Shown one piece after another: positions 26,603 to 35,293 of a DNA stretch of 64,000 bases. Position 1 is the first letter of the stretch; the number at the start of each line of letters is the position of its first letter. Location: positions 29,538 to 93,537 of the forward strand of contig NZ_BCQR01000021.1 in NCBI RefSeq assembly GCF_001552175.1, written 5' to 3'. The notes under the pieces were generated by a model. It did no database searches. It was not told the DNA's origin and saw nothing but the letters and a program-made list of their open reading frames with translations. Both the position numbers and the translations under genes were made by a program. Source of the stretch: Actinomadura kijaniata NBRC 14229. Its GTDB lineage: Bacteria > Actinomycetota > Actinomycetes > Streptosporangiales > Streptosporangiaceae.

Positions 26603-27454
26603 ATGTGGAAGGACGACGAACCGGACGACGGTGACGACGTCCCGTTCGAGCAGCGGCTCGCCGAGGCACGCCGGGAGCTGGGCGACGCCCTCACCGCCCG
26701 CGAACCCGTGACCGCCCGCTCGGAGACTCCTCTGGTACGCGGCGAGGGCGAGGCCGCCGAGGGACGAGTGCGCGCCGTGGCCGTCAGCGGCGGCCGTCTG
26801 GAGTCACTCGAACTCGACCCGCGCGTGCTCCGGCTTCCGCCCGGCGAGATCGGCGCTTCCCTCGCCGCCGCCGTGAACGCCGCGCTCAACGACGTGCGCG
26901 GCAAGGTCACCAGCGATCCCGCCGACAGCGCGGCCGACCCCGCCACGCTGCTGCGACGGCTCGGCGAGGTCCAGAACGAGGGGCTGCGCCGGCTCGGCGT
27001 CATGATGCGCGGCCTCGACGAGGCGCTGGCCGGGATCCAGGACCGCGCCCACGTCGGCGACCACGCCCCGCTCCCCGACCTGGAGGGGCTGGTCGGGCAG
27101 GTGGGGCGGCTGGCCGGTCCGGCGGGCCCGAGCGGCGGCCGCGCCCCGGCCGTCGGCACCGCCGCCGACGGCGAGGTCCGGGTCACCGTCTCCGGCGGCG
27201 GCCTCGTCGAGACGGTCGAGCTCACCGAACGCGTGGTGCGGCAGGGGTCGCACGCCCTGGCCGCGCACGTGGTCACCGCCGGGAACGCCGCCCTGGCCGA
27301 GGCGCGCGCCAACGCCGTCGACGCCACCGCCGTCCTCGGCCCCCACGAGATGGCCGAGCAGGTCCGCCGCATCCAGGACCAGAGCCTGGAGCAGTTCTCC
27401 TCCTTCACCCGCTCCCTCACGTCGCTGATGAACAGCGTCGAGAAGCGCTCCTAG
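26603..27454 (+). CDS. Tandem YbaB/EbfC-like protein (T7SS-associated)
   Basis: 283 residues; ATG preceded by GGGGGAG. It has two YbaB/EbfC-type modules: one with VRAVAVSGGRLESLELDPRVL and AAVNAALNDVRGK (about 50-105), one with VRVTVSGGGLVETVELTERVV and VTAGNAALAEARA (about 190-240). Helical linkers follow each. Single-domain YbaB proteins are nucleoid-associated; in T7SS loci such EspL-like proteins are thought to act as chaperones or stability factors. First gene of a plus-strand T7SS substrate group. Confidence 0.8.
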   Translation: MWKDDEPDDGDDVPFEQRLAEARRELGDALTAREPVTARSETPLVRGEGEAAEGRVRAVAVSGGRLESLELDPRVLRLPPGEIGASLAAAVNAALNDVRGKVTSDPADSAADPATLLRRLGEVQNEGLRRLGVMMRGLDEALAGIQDRAHVGDHAPLPDLEGLVGQVGRLAGPAGPSGGRAPAVGTAADGEVRVTVSGGGLVETVELTERVVRQGSHALAAHVVTAGNAALAEARANAVDATAVLGPHEMAEQVRRIQDQSLEQFSSFTRSLTSLMNSVEKRS

Positions 27455-27468
27455 AAAGGGACCGTCCC

Positions 27469-27795
27469 ATGGCTCCTGAACTGGACGTCGACCCGAAGGT
27501 GATCAAACGGGGCGGTGAGGGCATCCACTCCGCCGCCCAGCACCTGCGGTCCGAGTGGCAGGCGTTCCAGGGCGAGCTCCAGGGGCACGGCGAACCCTGG
27601 GGCGGCGACATGATCGGCATGCTGATCGGCGGCTGCTACGGCGCGATCTACGAGGCGGCCGTGGAGTGCATCGAGAGCAACATCGACGGGCTCAAGGACT
27701 ACGCCGACGGCACCGTGGAGATGGCCTCGGTGTACTTCCAGGCCGAGGACAGGTCCACGGTCGAGGTCAACCGCGTCCGGCAGATGCTGGGGTGA
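27469..27795 (+). CDS. WXG100-like protein
   Basis: 108 residues, 14 bp after the YbaB-like gene. It has a helical N-terminus (GGEGIHSAAQHLRSEWQAF), a WGGDMIGMLIGG turn (a WGG variant) and a C-terminal YFQAED that matches YxxxE/D. The Gly-rich middle is characteristic of the WXG100 proteins that pair with CpnT-like N-domains. It precedes exactly such a protein by 4 bp and is probably its secretion partner. Confidence 0.8.
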   Translation: MAPELDVDPKVIKRGGEGIHSAAQHLRSEWQAFQGELQGHGEPWGGDMIGMLIGGCYGAIYEAAVECIESNIDGLKDYADGTVEMASVYFQAEDRSTVEVNRVRQMLG

Positions 27796-27799
27796 CCCG

Positions 27800-28291
27800 A
27801 TGGGACTGAAACTGTCGGGGGAGCTGGCCTCCGCGCTCGGGATGCTCGGTTACAACTGGCCCGAGACCGACGAGGAGAAGCTGTTCAGGATGGCCGGGTC
27901 CTGGTTCGGCTTCGCCGGGCGCCTGGGCGCGCCCGTGGGCGAGGCACAGGACCACGCCGCCAGGGTGTGGAGCCAGAAGGGCGAGGGCCTGGAGGCGTTC
28001 CGCCGCAAGTGGACCGGCGAGGACGCCCCCGCCGAGGCCCTCACGGACGCGGGCACCGCCGCGATGCTCATCGGGGCCGGGCTGACCATCTGCGCGGTCG
28101 TGGTGCTCATGCTGAAGATCTATGTGATCATCCAGCTGGTCCTGCTGCTCTTCCAGATCATCCAGGCCATCGCCTGGGCCGGGCCGACGTTCGGCGCCTC
28201 GCTGTCCTGGATCCCGATCGCGAAGTTCATCGCCTCGGTCGTCATCGACCAGCTCATCGACATGACCGTCGAGTCGATCCTCAACGGCTGA
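27800..28291 (+). CDS. CpnT-type N-terminal (WXG100-like) domain protein without toxin domain
   Basis: 163 residues. The opening YNWPETDEEKLFRMAGSWFGF is the typical start of the CpnT-like N-terminal targeting domain of T7SS polymorphic toxins. A hydrophobic middle (about 95-120, ICAVVVLMLKIYVIIQLVLLLF) and amphipathic end follow. Normally this domain continues into a linker and C-terminal toxin, but here the gene stops, and a toxin-like gene starts 84 bp later. It could be a split effector or a remnant of one. Confidence 0.75.
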   Translation: MGLKLSGELASALGMLGYNWPETDEEKLFRMAGSWFGFAGRLGAPVGEAQDHAARVWSQKGEGLEAFRRKWTGEDAPAEALTDAGTAAMLIGAGLTICAVVVLMLKIYVIIQLVLLLFQIIQAIAWAGPTFGASLSWIPIAKFIASVVIDQLIDMTVESILNG

Positions 28292-28375
28292 CGGCCACCA
28301 CCCCACCGAACCGACCGCGGACGGAGAGCGTTGGCCAGGACCAGAAGCAGGGGAGCGGGCGGGAGAGGCGGGAAC

Positions 28376-28852
28376 ATGGGCCTTTTCCGCCCCATTGCCA
28401 ACTGGCTGAAGAAAATGCCCGCCGACCGGCACCCCGTCCGGCGCGTCCCCCAGGGGTTCACCGATCGGGAATTCCGCAAGTTCGCCCGGAACATTCGACA
28501 GCTACAGCGCCAGGCGGGGCTTCCCAAGGGCGATCTCATCCTGCACGGCAGCCGTATCAAGGGAACGGCGCGCACGAACTCCGACATCGACATCGCGCTG
28601 CGCGTCAACAAGAAGGACTTCTTCAACCTGGCCGAACGCGCCCTGGCCAGAGCCCCGCTGGGCACCCGGCTACGGAAGAGCATGTTGCGCCGGTTCAACG
28701 AGAACGGCCAGATCGCCTCCTTCGACCTGGGCTCCGATTTCCAAAAACTCCGCCGTGAACTCCTCGACTCGAATTCGCCGGTGAAGGTGCAATTCTCGGT
28801 GCTGTTGAAGGGTGGTAAGCTCGACAACGGTCCATCACTTCCCATCCAGTAG
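28376..28852 (+). CDS. Nucleotidyltransferase-fold protein, candidate toxin
   Basis: 158 residues from ATG at 28376 (GGGAGAGG upstream); an in-frame TTG at 28331 with GGAGAG is an alternative. The nucleotidyltransferase signature is LHGSRIKGTARTNSDIDIAL (GSR then SDIDI), where the two Asp residues bind metal. A basic N-terminus precedes it. Similar single NTase domains occur as the C-terminal part of polymorphic toxins. The position after a toxinless CpnT-type domain and before a small acidic gene fits a toxin/immunity pair, though an antitoxin or housekeeping role is possible. Confidence 0.7.
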   Translation: MGLFRPIANWLKKMPADRHPVRRVPQGFTDREFRKFARNIRQLQRQAGLPKGDLILHGSRIKGTARTNSDIDIALRVNKKDFFNLAERALARAPLGTRLRKSMLRRFNENGQIASFDLGSDFQKLRRELLDSNSPVKVQFSVLLKGGKLDNGPSLPIQ

Positions 28853-28861
28853 GAGCAACAA

Positions 28862-29212
28862 GTGGAGCGCGCCCTTCAGTTTCTGGTGATGCTGGACGGC
28901 CCCACCGACGAACGCCGGATCCTGGACGCGGTGCGGCAGGCGTTCCCCGACGCGACCCCGGTGAAGTCGAACTCCTGCGACCTGCGCGGGAACTGGCTGG
29001 AGGCCTGGACCAACGAGGACCACGACCCGGACCTCGCCGCCAACGACGACGAGGACGCCTTCCTCTACTTCCGCTGGCGCGTGGAGGTCACCCCCATGGC
29101 CGACGGGATCACCGAGGACGACCAGGTGGCGCTCGCCAAGGGGCTGGTCGCCTGCTTCACCGCCCACGGCTGGACCCCGATCGTCGCCGCCGCCTTCGAG
29201 GACCGCGTCTGA
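28862..29212 (+). CDS. Small acidic protein, candidate immunity to the NTase
   Basis: 116 residues from GTG at 28862, with AGGAGCAACA just upstream and 9 bp after the NTase stop. Acidic overall, with NEDHDPDLAANDDEDAFLYFRWRVEV and a C-terminal helix LAKGLVACFTAHGW. No TM span or signal. Small size, acidity and coupling to a predicted toxin suggest an immunity protein. The family is not recognised. Confidence 0.65.
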   Translation: MERALQFLVMLDGPTDERRILDAVRQAFPDATPVKSNSCDLRGNWLEAWTNEDHDPDLAANDDEDAFLYFRWRVEVTPMADGITEDDQVALAKGLVACFTAHGWTPIVAAAFEDRV

Positions 29213-29425
29213 CGGGGCCCCGGCCGCCCGTTCCAGGACGTGCGGCCGCGCGATCTCGCGGGCCCGATCCGCGTTCCACGCCTTCCCGCTGTCGCCGGTC
29301 GACCTGCGACGACGGGAGATCGGTCACTGAGCGTGATAACACCCACAACGCGGGTAATTGACCGTTCTTGTCCGTAAGATGGCGCACTGCGAATCGTGAC
29401 GCCCACCCGAGGGGAGCCCGTTCCA

Positions 29426-32400
29426 GTGAGCACCGTCCTGGTTCGGCGGAAGGAACGCCGCAGGCCACCGGAGATGCCGCGCGGTGAGATCCTGCTGGAG
29501 TCTCCGCCGGAGCTGCCCGAGGTGGTCACCGACGGGTTCCGGAACGTGCTGACCATGCTGCCGATGGCGGCCGGCACCGGCTCGATGGCGTTCATGTTCC
29601 TCAACCCCAACTCCAACCCGCTGCAGATGGTCGCGGGCGGGATGATGGGCCTGTCGATGTTCGGCATGATGTTCAGCCAGATGGGCCAGCGCAGCGGTGA
29701 GCGCAAGTCCAAGCTGAACTCCGAACGCCGCGACTACCTGCGTTACCTCGGGCAGGTCCGGACCAAGGTCCGCAAGGCCGCCTCCCAGCAGCGCGAGGCC
29801 CTGGAGTGGTACAACCCCGACCCGTCGCGGCTGTGGTCGATCGCGATGAGCTCCCGGCTGTGGGAGCGGCGTCCCGAGGACGGCGACTTCGGGCAGGTGC
29901 GGATCGGCGCCGGCCCGCAGAAGCTCGCGGTGCAGCTGATCGCGCCGGAGACCAAGCCGGTGGAGGACCTGGAGCCGATGAGCGCGGGCGCGCTGCGCCG
30001 GTTCATGCGGACCCACTCGACGGTCCCGGCGCTGCCGGTGGCGATCAACCTGCGGTCGTTCTCCCGGATCTTCCTGTCCGGCGACGGCAACGCCTCCCGC
30101 GCGATGGTGCGGGCCCTGCTGATGCAGGCGGCGGCGTTCCACTCCCCCGACGACCTGCGGATCAGCGTCTGCACCTCGCAGGAGCAGCTCGCCCACTGGG
30201 ACTGGATGAAGTGGCTGCCGCACACCCTGCACCCGACCGAGTACGACGCCGCCGGCCAGGTCCGGCTGATCGCGCCGACGATGACCGAGCTGGAGGTGCT
30301 GCTCGGCCAGGAGGTCAAGGACCGCGCCCGCTTCGTGGCCGGACGGCCGTCGGGTGAGCTGCCGCTGCACCTGATCGTCATGGACGGCGGCATGGCGTCC
30401 TACGACTCGCAGATCGCCGCCGACGGCATCGAGGGCGTGTGCGTCATCGACCTCGGGCAGACGGTGAACACCACCAGCGAGGCGGGCACCCTCCGGCTGA
30501 ACGTCACGCCGGAGAAGGTCCACATGCTCAAGAAGGACCGCACCGGCAAGGACATCCCGACGTCGATCGGCAGGCCCGACCGGGTGGCGGTCCCGCAGGC
30601 CGAGGCGCTGGCCCGGCAGCTGTCGCCGTTCCGCACCAGCACCCAGGAGACCTCCGACGAGGTCGACCTGCTGGCGGCGAACATGACGCTGACCTCGCTG
30701 CTGGGCGTCGACGACGTCTACCACGTCGACCCCGCGCAGGTGTGGCGGCCGCGGGCCCAGCGCAACCGCTTCCGGGTGCCGATCGGCCTGGACTCCGAGG
30801 GCCGCCCGATCGAGCTGGACATCAAGGAGTCCGCGCAGGGCGGCATGGGCCCGCACGGCCTGTGCATCGGCGCGACCGGTTCCGGCAAGTCGGAGCTGCT
30901 GCGCACGCTGGTGCTGGGCCTGGCGATGACGCACTCGCCGGACATCCTGAACTTCGTCCTGGTGGACTTCAAGGGTGGCGCGACGTTCCTGGGGATGGAG
31001 GGCCTCCAGCACGTCTCGGCCATCATCACCAACCTGGAGGACGAGCTCCCCCTGGTCGACCGCATGTACGACGCGCTGCACGGCGAGATGGTGCGGCGGC
31101 AGGAGTACCTGCGGCAGATGGGCAACTACGCCTCGCTGCGCGACTACGAGAAGGCCCGCCTCGACGGCGCGGACCTGCCGCCGATGCCGACGCTGTTCCT
31201 GGTGCTGGACGAGTTCTCCGAACTGCTGTCGGCCAAGCCGGACTTCGCCGAGCTGTTCGTGATGATCGGACGGCTGGGGCGTTCGCTGGGCGTGCACCTG
31301 CTGCTGGCCTCGCAGCGCCTCGAAGAGGGCAAGCTGCGGGGTCTGGACACGCACCTGTCGTACCGGATCGGCCTGCGGACGTTCTCGGCGATGGAGTCGC
31401 GGGTCGTGCTGGGCGTTCCCGACGCCTACGAGCTGCCGCCCCAGCCCGGTAACGGCTACCTGAAGTTCGCGACCGAGCCGATGGTGCGGTTCAAGGCCGC
31501 CTACGTGTCCGGCCCGGTGGACGAGAAGCCCCAGCAGCAGAGCCCCAACAAGCAGAACGCCCAGATGGCGATGCAGGTCGTGCCCTACATGTCGGGCTAC
31601 ATCCGGCCGCAGATCGTCGAGGAGCCGAAGGCGCAGGAGCCCGCTCCGGAGGAGAGCAGGAACAGGGCGTCGCTGTTCGACGTCGTGGTGGGCCAGCTCG
31701 CCGGGCACGGCGCGCCCGCGCACCAGATCTGGCTGCCGCCACTGGACGAGGCCCCGCCGCTGAACGAGATGCTGCCGCCGCTGTCGGTCACCCCCGAGCA
31801 CGGTCTCACCACCGCCGGGTGGGAGGGCCGCGGCAAGCTGTACGCGATGGCCGGGATCGTGGACAAGCCCTTCCACCAGCGGCGCGACCCGTACTGGCTG
31901 GAGCTGTCGGGCGGTAGCGGCCACATCGGCATCGCGGGCGGCCCGCAGAGCGGCAAGTCCACCGCGATCCGCACGCTGATGGCGTCGCTGGCGCTCACCC
32001 ACACCCCGCAGGAGGTGCAGTTCTACTGCCTGGACTTCGGTGGTGGCGCGCTGGCGGCGATGGCCGAGCTGCCGCACGTCGGCGGCATCGCCAACCGCCT
32101 GGACGCCGACCGCGTCCGCCGCACCGTCGCCGAGGTCTCCACCCTGCTGGAGAGCCGCGAACGCGAGTTCGCCGAGCGCGGCATCGACGGCATGGCCACC
32201 TACCGCCGCCTGCGCGCCTCCGGCGAGTACCACGGTGACGGCTACGGCGACGTGTTCCTGGTCGTGGACAACTGGCTGACGCTGCGCCAGGACTACGAGC
32301 AGATGGAGGACACGATCACCCAGCTCGCCGCGCGCGGGCTGAGCTACGGCATCCACGTCATGGCCGCCTCCAACAAGTGGACCGAGTTCCGCACCAACAT

Positions 32401-33400
32401 CCGCGACCTGCTCGGCACCAAGCTGGAGCTGCGGCTCGGCGACCCCTACGAGTCGGAGATCGACCGCAAGCTCGCCGACAACGTCCCGGAGAACCGTCCG
32501 GGCCGCGGTGTGTCGCGCGACGGGTTCCACTTCCTGACCGCGCTGCCGCGCATCGACGGCGGCGGCGCCGGCGACTCGCTCAACGACGGCATCCAGAAGA
32601 TGTGCCGGATGATCGCCGAGAACTGGAAGGGCCCCCGGGCCCCGCAGGTGCGGATGCTGCCGGACGTCCTGCCCGCCACGCGGCTGCCGACCCCGGCCGA
32701 GACCGGCATGCGCATCCCGATCGGCATCGACGAGGACACGCTCAGCCCGGTCTACCTGGACTTCACCACCGACCCGCACTTCCTGGCGATCGGCGACGCC
32801 GAGTGCGGCAAGTCCAACCTGCTGCGGCACATCACCACCGGCATCACCAGCCGGTACACGCCCGAGCAGGCCCGGATCATCTTCATCGACTACGGCCGTT
32901 CGCTGCTGGACGTGGCCAACACCGAGCACCAGATCGGTTACGCGGCCTCCGCCCCGGCGGCGGCGTCGCTGGTCAACGACATCCGCGGCGCGATGATGGA
33001 GCGTCTGCCCCCGGCCGACCTGACCCCGGACCAGCTGCGTTCGCGGTCCTGGTGGACGGGCGCGGAACTGTTCCTGATCATGGACGACTACGAGATGATC
33101 GCCACGTCGGACAACCCGCTGCGCCCGCTGGTGGAGCTGCTGCCGCAGGCCCGCGACATCGGCCTGCACATCATCCTGGCCCGCGCGATGGGCGGTGCGG
33201 GACGCGGCATGTACGACCAGGTCATCACCAAGGTCAAGGAGATGGCGTCGCCGGGCCTGCTGATGTCGGGCGACAAGGACGAGGGCATGCTGATCGGCAA
33301 CGTCAAGCCGCACAAGCTGCCCGTCGGCCGCGGCTACCACGTCGACCGCCGCACCGGCACCCGCCTGATCCAGACCGCCTACCGCGGCGACGAGCAGTAG
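29426..33400 (+). CDS. eccC: Type VII secretion motor ATPase EccC
   Basis: 1,324 residues from GTG (GAGGGGAGC upstream). Two N-terminal TM spans (about 40-80, LTMLPMAAGTGSMAFMF) precede three FtsK/SpoIIIE ATPase domains. Walker A motifs are GATGSGKSELL (about 485), GGPQSGKSTAI (about 842) and GDAECGKSNLL (about 1124); Walker B strands are LFLVLDEFSELL, VFLVVDNW and LFLIMDDYEMI. Unlike mycobacterial EccCa/EccCb it is one chain. It recognises Esx export signals and drives translocation. It is on the strand opposite eccB and eccD, with a strong terminator after it. Confidence 0.96.
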   Translation: MSTVLVRRKERRRPPEMPRGEILLESPPELPEVVTDGFRNVLTMLPMAAGTGSMAFMFLNPNSNPLQMVAGGMMGLSMFGMMFSQMGQRSGERKSKLNSERRDYLRYLGQVRTKVRKAASQQREALEWYNPDPSRLWSIAMSSRLWERRPEDGDFGQVRIGAGPQKLAVQLIAPETKPVEDLEPMSAGALRRFMRTHSTVPALPVAINLRSFSRIFLSGDGNASRAMVRALLMQAAAFHSPDDLRISVCTSQEQLAHWDWMKWLPHTLHPTEYDAAGQVRLIAPTMTELEVLLGQEVKDRARFVAGRPSGELPLHLIVMDGGMASYDSQIAADGIEGVCVIDLGQTVNTTSEAGTLRLNVTPEKVHMLKKDRTGKDIPTSIGRPDRVAVPQAEALARQLSPFRTSTQETSDEVDLLAANMTLTSLLGVDDVYHVDPAQVWRPRAQRNRFRVPIGLDSEGRPIELDIKESAQGGMGPHGLCIGATGSGKSELLRTLVLGLAMTHSPDILNFVLVDFKGGATFLGMEGLQHVSAIITNLEDELPLVDRMYDALHGEMVRRQEYLRQMGNYASLRDYEKARLDGADLPPMPTLFLVLDEFSELLSAKPDFAELFVMIGRLGRSLGVHLLLASQRLEEGKLRGLDTHLSYRIGLRTFSAMESRVVLGVPDAYELPPQPGNGYLKFATEPMVRFKAAYVSGPVDEKPQQQSPNKQNAQMAMQVVPYMSGYIRPQIVEEPKAQEPAPEESRNRASLFDVVVGQLAGHGAPAHQIWLPPLDEAPPLNEMLPPLSVTPEHGLTTAGWEGRGKLYAMAGIVDKPFHQRRDPYWLELSGGSGHIGIAGGPQSGKSTAIRTLMASLALTHTPQEVQFYCLDFGGGALAAMAELPHVGGIANRLDADRVRRTVAEVSTLLESREREFAERGIDGMATYRRLRASGEYHGDGYGDVFLVVDNWLTLRQDYEQMEDTITQLAARGLSYGIHVMAASNKWTEFRTNIRDLLGTKLELRLGDPYESEIDRKLADNVPENRPGRGVSRDGFHFLTALPRIDGGGAGDSLNDGIQKMCRMIAENWKGPRAPQVRMLPDVLPATRLPTPAETGMRIPIGIDEDTLSPVYLDFTTDPHFLAIGDAECGKSNLLRHITTGITSRYTPEQARIIFIDYGRSLLDVANTEHQIGYAASAPAAASLVNDIRGAMMERLPPADLTPDQLRSRSWWTGAELFLIMDDYEMIATSDNPLRPLVELLPQARDIGLHIILARAMGGAGRGMYDQVITKVKEMASPGLLMSGDKDEGMLIGNVKPHKLPVGRGYHVDRRTGTRLIQTAYRGDEQ

Positions 33401-33409
33401 GCCGCGTCC

Positions 33410-33455
33410 GGAGCGGTTCGCCGTCCCGCCGGGAAAAGGGACGGCGAACCGCTCC
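33410..33455. terminator. Strong terminator after eccC
   Basis: An 18-bp perfect stem (33410-33427 with 33438-33455) and 10-base loop begin 10 bp after the eccC stop. It separates eccC from the next T7SS gene group. Confidence 0.85.
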
Positions 33456-33561
33456 GCGGTGCCCACCGGACGAATATCGAATTATGCCGGGCCGGTCGAG
33501 CCTCCCGTGCAATTCGCCAATAACGAAAAACCTCCGACGCATTTGCCCGCCTGCCCACATG

Positions 33562-33591
33562 TGGACACGTCGCGCGGTTCACTCCTATAGT
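33562..33591 (+). promoter_or_regulatory. Promoter of the second T7SS substrate group
   Basis: TGGACA (33562-33567), an 18-bp spacer and TATAGT (33586-33591) make one of the best housekeeping-type promoters in the window. The predicted start near 33598 gives a 5' leader of about 150 nt before the gene at 33750. Confidence 0.65.
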
Positions 33592-33637
33592 GGCCGCCAA
33601 CGCGATCTTCACGCGCTCCCCCGTTCGGCGTCCGCGC

Positions 33638-33687
33638 GGAGCGGATCCCGGCCGCCCGGCGCACCCCGTCGCCCCCCGATCCGCTCC
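33638..33687 (+). promoter_or_regulatory. Leader hairpin
   Basis: A 10-bp perfect inverted repeat (33638-33647 with 33678-33687, GGAGCGGATC arms) lies in the predicted 150-nt leader. It could be a protective or regulatory stem; no known riboswitch was recognised. Confidence 0.4.
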
Positions 33688-33749
33688 CCGACCGCCGCCG
33701 GGTGAAAACCCGTGACCGCGCCGGGCGAGCCGGCAGAGAGGACGACACC

Positions 33750-34052
33750 GTGGGCCGGGACATCCATGTCACATCCAAGGCGATATCCAAAGCCGGAAGC
33801 AGGCTCACCAACGATGTGAAGCCGAAGGTCACCAAGGCCAGGAACGAGGTCGACAAGACCAATGTCGACCCCCCCGCCTTCGGCCTCATCGGCATGGGCA
33901 TCTGGGCCGGACACAACGAGATGCAGAATTACACCCGCAATTACCTCCAGGCCGCCGCCGACGCGCTCGACCGGATGGACGCCCAACTCCAGGAGGTCGC
34001 CAAGGCCTGGAAGAACGCGGAGGACAAGAGCACCACCAAGGTGCAGGGCTGA
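33750..34052 (+). CDS. WXG100/EspC-like small T7SS protein
   Basis: 100 residues from GTG at 33750, with AGAGAGGAC upstream. Helical, with SKAGSRLTNDVKPKVTKARNEV, a Gly-rich turn (GLIGMGIWAGHNEM) and NYLQAAADALDRMDAQL before VAKAWKNAED. The length and a C-terminal helix of the type seen in EspC/WXG100 partners suggest a T7SS substrate or partner of the next gene. No signal peptide. Confidence 0.7.
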   Translation: MGRDIHVTSKAISKAGSRLTNDVKPKVTKARNEVDKTNVDPPAFGLIGMGIWAGHNEMQNYTRNYLQAAADALDRMDAQLQEVAKAWKNAEDKSTTKVQG

Positions 34053-34080
34053 CGGCGGCGTTTCCCCGGAGGAGAATTCA

Positions 34081-34785
34081 GTGGCAGCCAACATTCCGGT
34101 CAACAGTCTGATCAAGCTGGCCATGGGCCAGTTCTCGACCTCCACGGGCATCGCCCAGTCCGCCGGCTTCACCCTGCTCGCGTCGGCCACCGCCATCGCG
34201 AACGTCCCCGGCATGTTCCAGTCCGCCGCCGAGTGGATGACCCTGCAGAACAGCATCGACGAGATCAAGAGCAATCTCGACCAGGTCTACGTCGACGTGA
34301 AGGGCGACTGGATCGCCGAGGACCGCGACTCCTTCAGCGAGGCGGTCCAGGCGTTCAAGAAGGAACTGGACGACGTCAAGAGCTACCTGCTGTCGGTCAA
34401 CATGCTCATGGAGACCGTCGCCACCACCTACGCCGGGCTCTGGCTGGCCCTGGCCGCGCTGGCGGCGATCGGGCTGGCCTTCCTGCTGCTGATGTTCGCG
34501 ATGATGTTCACCCCCTACGCCCCCGCGGCCAAGGCGAAGGCCGAGATGATCGGCGGCTGGATGTCGACGCTGACCAACATCTTCACCAAGGTCGCCGCGA
34601 CCGCCATCGCCGCGATGACCGCGGTCCTCGGCATGGCGACCATGGGCCTGGCGCGCGCCATGGGCGTCCGGGTCGGCGCGGCCCCCACCGGCGGCGCGAC
34701 CGGCCGCGAGGACTTCAAGCAGGTCAAGATCGACTACAGGGCGCCGTCGGTCTACGTCGTTCCCAACAAGCAGCTGCCCGCCTGA
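34081..34785 (+). CDS. Helical membrane-active protein, T7SS-associated
   Basis: 234 residues from GTG at 34081, preceded by GGAGGAG. Residues 60-115 form a WXG100-like helical hairpin (DVKGDWIAEDRDSFSEAVQAFKKELDD), followed by two hydrophobic spans (about 119-150 and 170-200). The tail ends with VVPNKQLPA. The mixture of an Esx-like bundle and membrane spans recalls toxins or effectors that insert into membranes after T7SS export, but no family is recognised. It is coupled with the gene 28 bp upstream. Confidence 0.65.
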   Translation: MAANIPVNSLIKLAMGQFSTSTGIAQSAGFTLLASATAIANVPGMFQSAAEWMTLQNSIDEIKSNLDQVYVDVKGDWIAEDRDSFSEAVQAFKKELDDVKSYLLSVNMLMETVATTYAGLWLALAALAAIGLAFLLLMFAMMFTPYAPAAKAKAEMIGGWMSTLTNIFTKVAATAIAAMTAVLGMATMGLARAMGVRVGAAPTGGATGREDFKQVKIDYRAPSVYVVPNKQLPA

Positions 34786-34786
34786 C

Positions 34787-35293
34787 ATGTCCCGACCGGG
34801 ACACCCTGGCGGGGACGTCCGGCTGCTGCCCCACGGAACGTTCCCGGGCGGCATCGTCCGCGCGCTGGCCGTGGCGGTCGCGTTCGGCGCGGTGTGCGCC
34901 GTCGCCGGGCTGCTCGGGATCGCCCAGGGCACGCGCGGCGGCGCGAACCTGCTCGCCTGGCCGCTCGCCCTCGCCGGCCTGGCGCTCGGCGGCTCGGCCC
35001 TGCTGCTGATCGCCCTGTCCCGGCGGCGCGGCCGGCCGGCGACCCTGACGCCCGACGGGATCGTGCTGCCCGGAGGGCGGCTCGTCCCGTGGCGCGAGGT
35101 CGAGACGTGCGCGCCCCGGCGCGACGCGGACGGCGCGACGCTGCTGGCCGCCCGGACCACCCGCCACGACGGGCCGCTGTGGCTCGGCGCGCTCCCACCG
35201 GACCCGGCCGCCGAGCGCGAGATCCACCAGAAGATCGTCACTTGGATGCGGCTCTCCGGCCACCCCGGAGGCCCCGGAAAGGACCCGCGATGA
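34787..35293 (+). CDS. Small two-TM membrane protein with PH-like domain
   Basis: 168 residues starting 1 bp after the previous stop. Two TM spans (about 23-46 and 54-77) precede a cytosolic strand-rich domain (ATLTPDGIVLPGGRLVPWREVETC), which resembles bacterial PH-like domains seen in small actinobacterial membrane proteins. It overlaps the following YbaB-like gene by 4 bp (ATGA), so it is part of the same translational unit. No specific function is known. Confidence 0.65.
   Translation: MSRPGHPGGDVRLLPHGTFPGGIVRALAVAVAFGAVCAVAGLLGIAQGTRGGANLLAWPLALAGLALGGSALLLIALSRRRGRPATLTPDGIVLPGGRLVPWREVETCAPRRDADGATLLAARTTRHDGPLWLGALPPDPAAEREIHQKIVTWMRLSGHPGGPGKDPR

Noticed and set aside
29351..29386. 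Promoter-like TTGACC and TAAGAT before eccC
   Set aside because: Spacer is only 11 bp, too short for a sigma-70 promoter; neither hexamer has a better partner.
29324..33466. 1,380-codon open frame on the minus strand of eccC
   Set aside because: It is antisense to a fully recognised EccC and composed of Gln/Arg/Gly/Val-rich low-complexity sequence without domains; long antisense frames are expected at this GC content.
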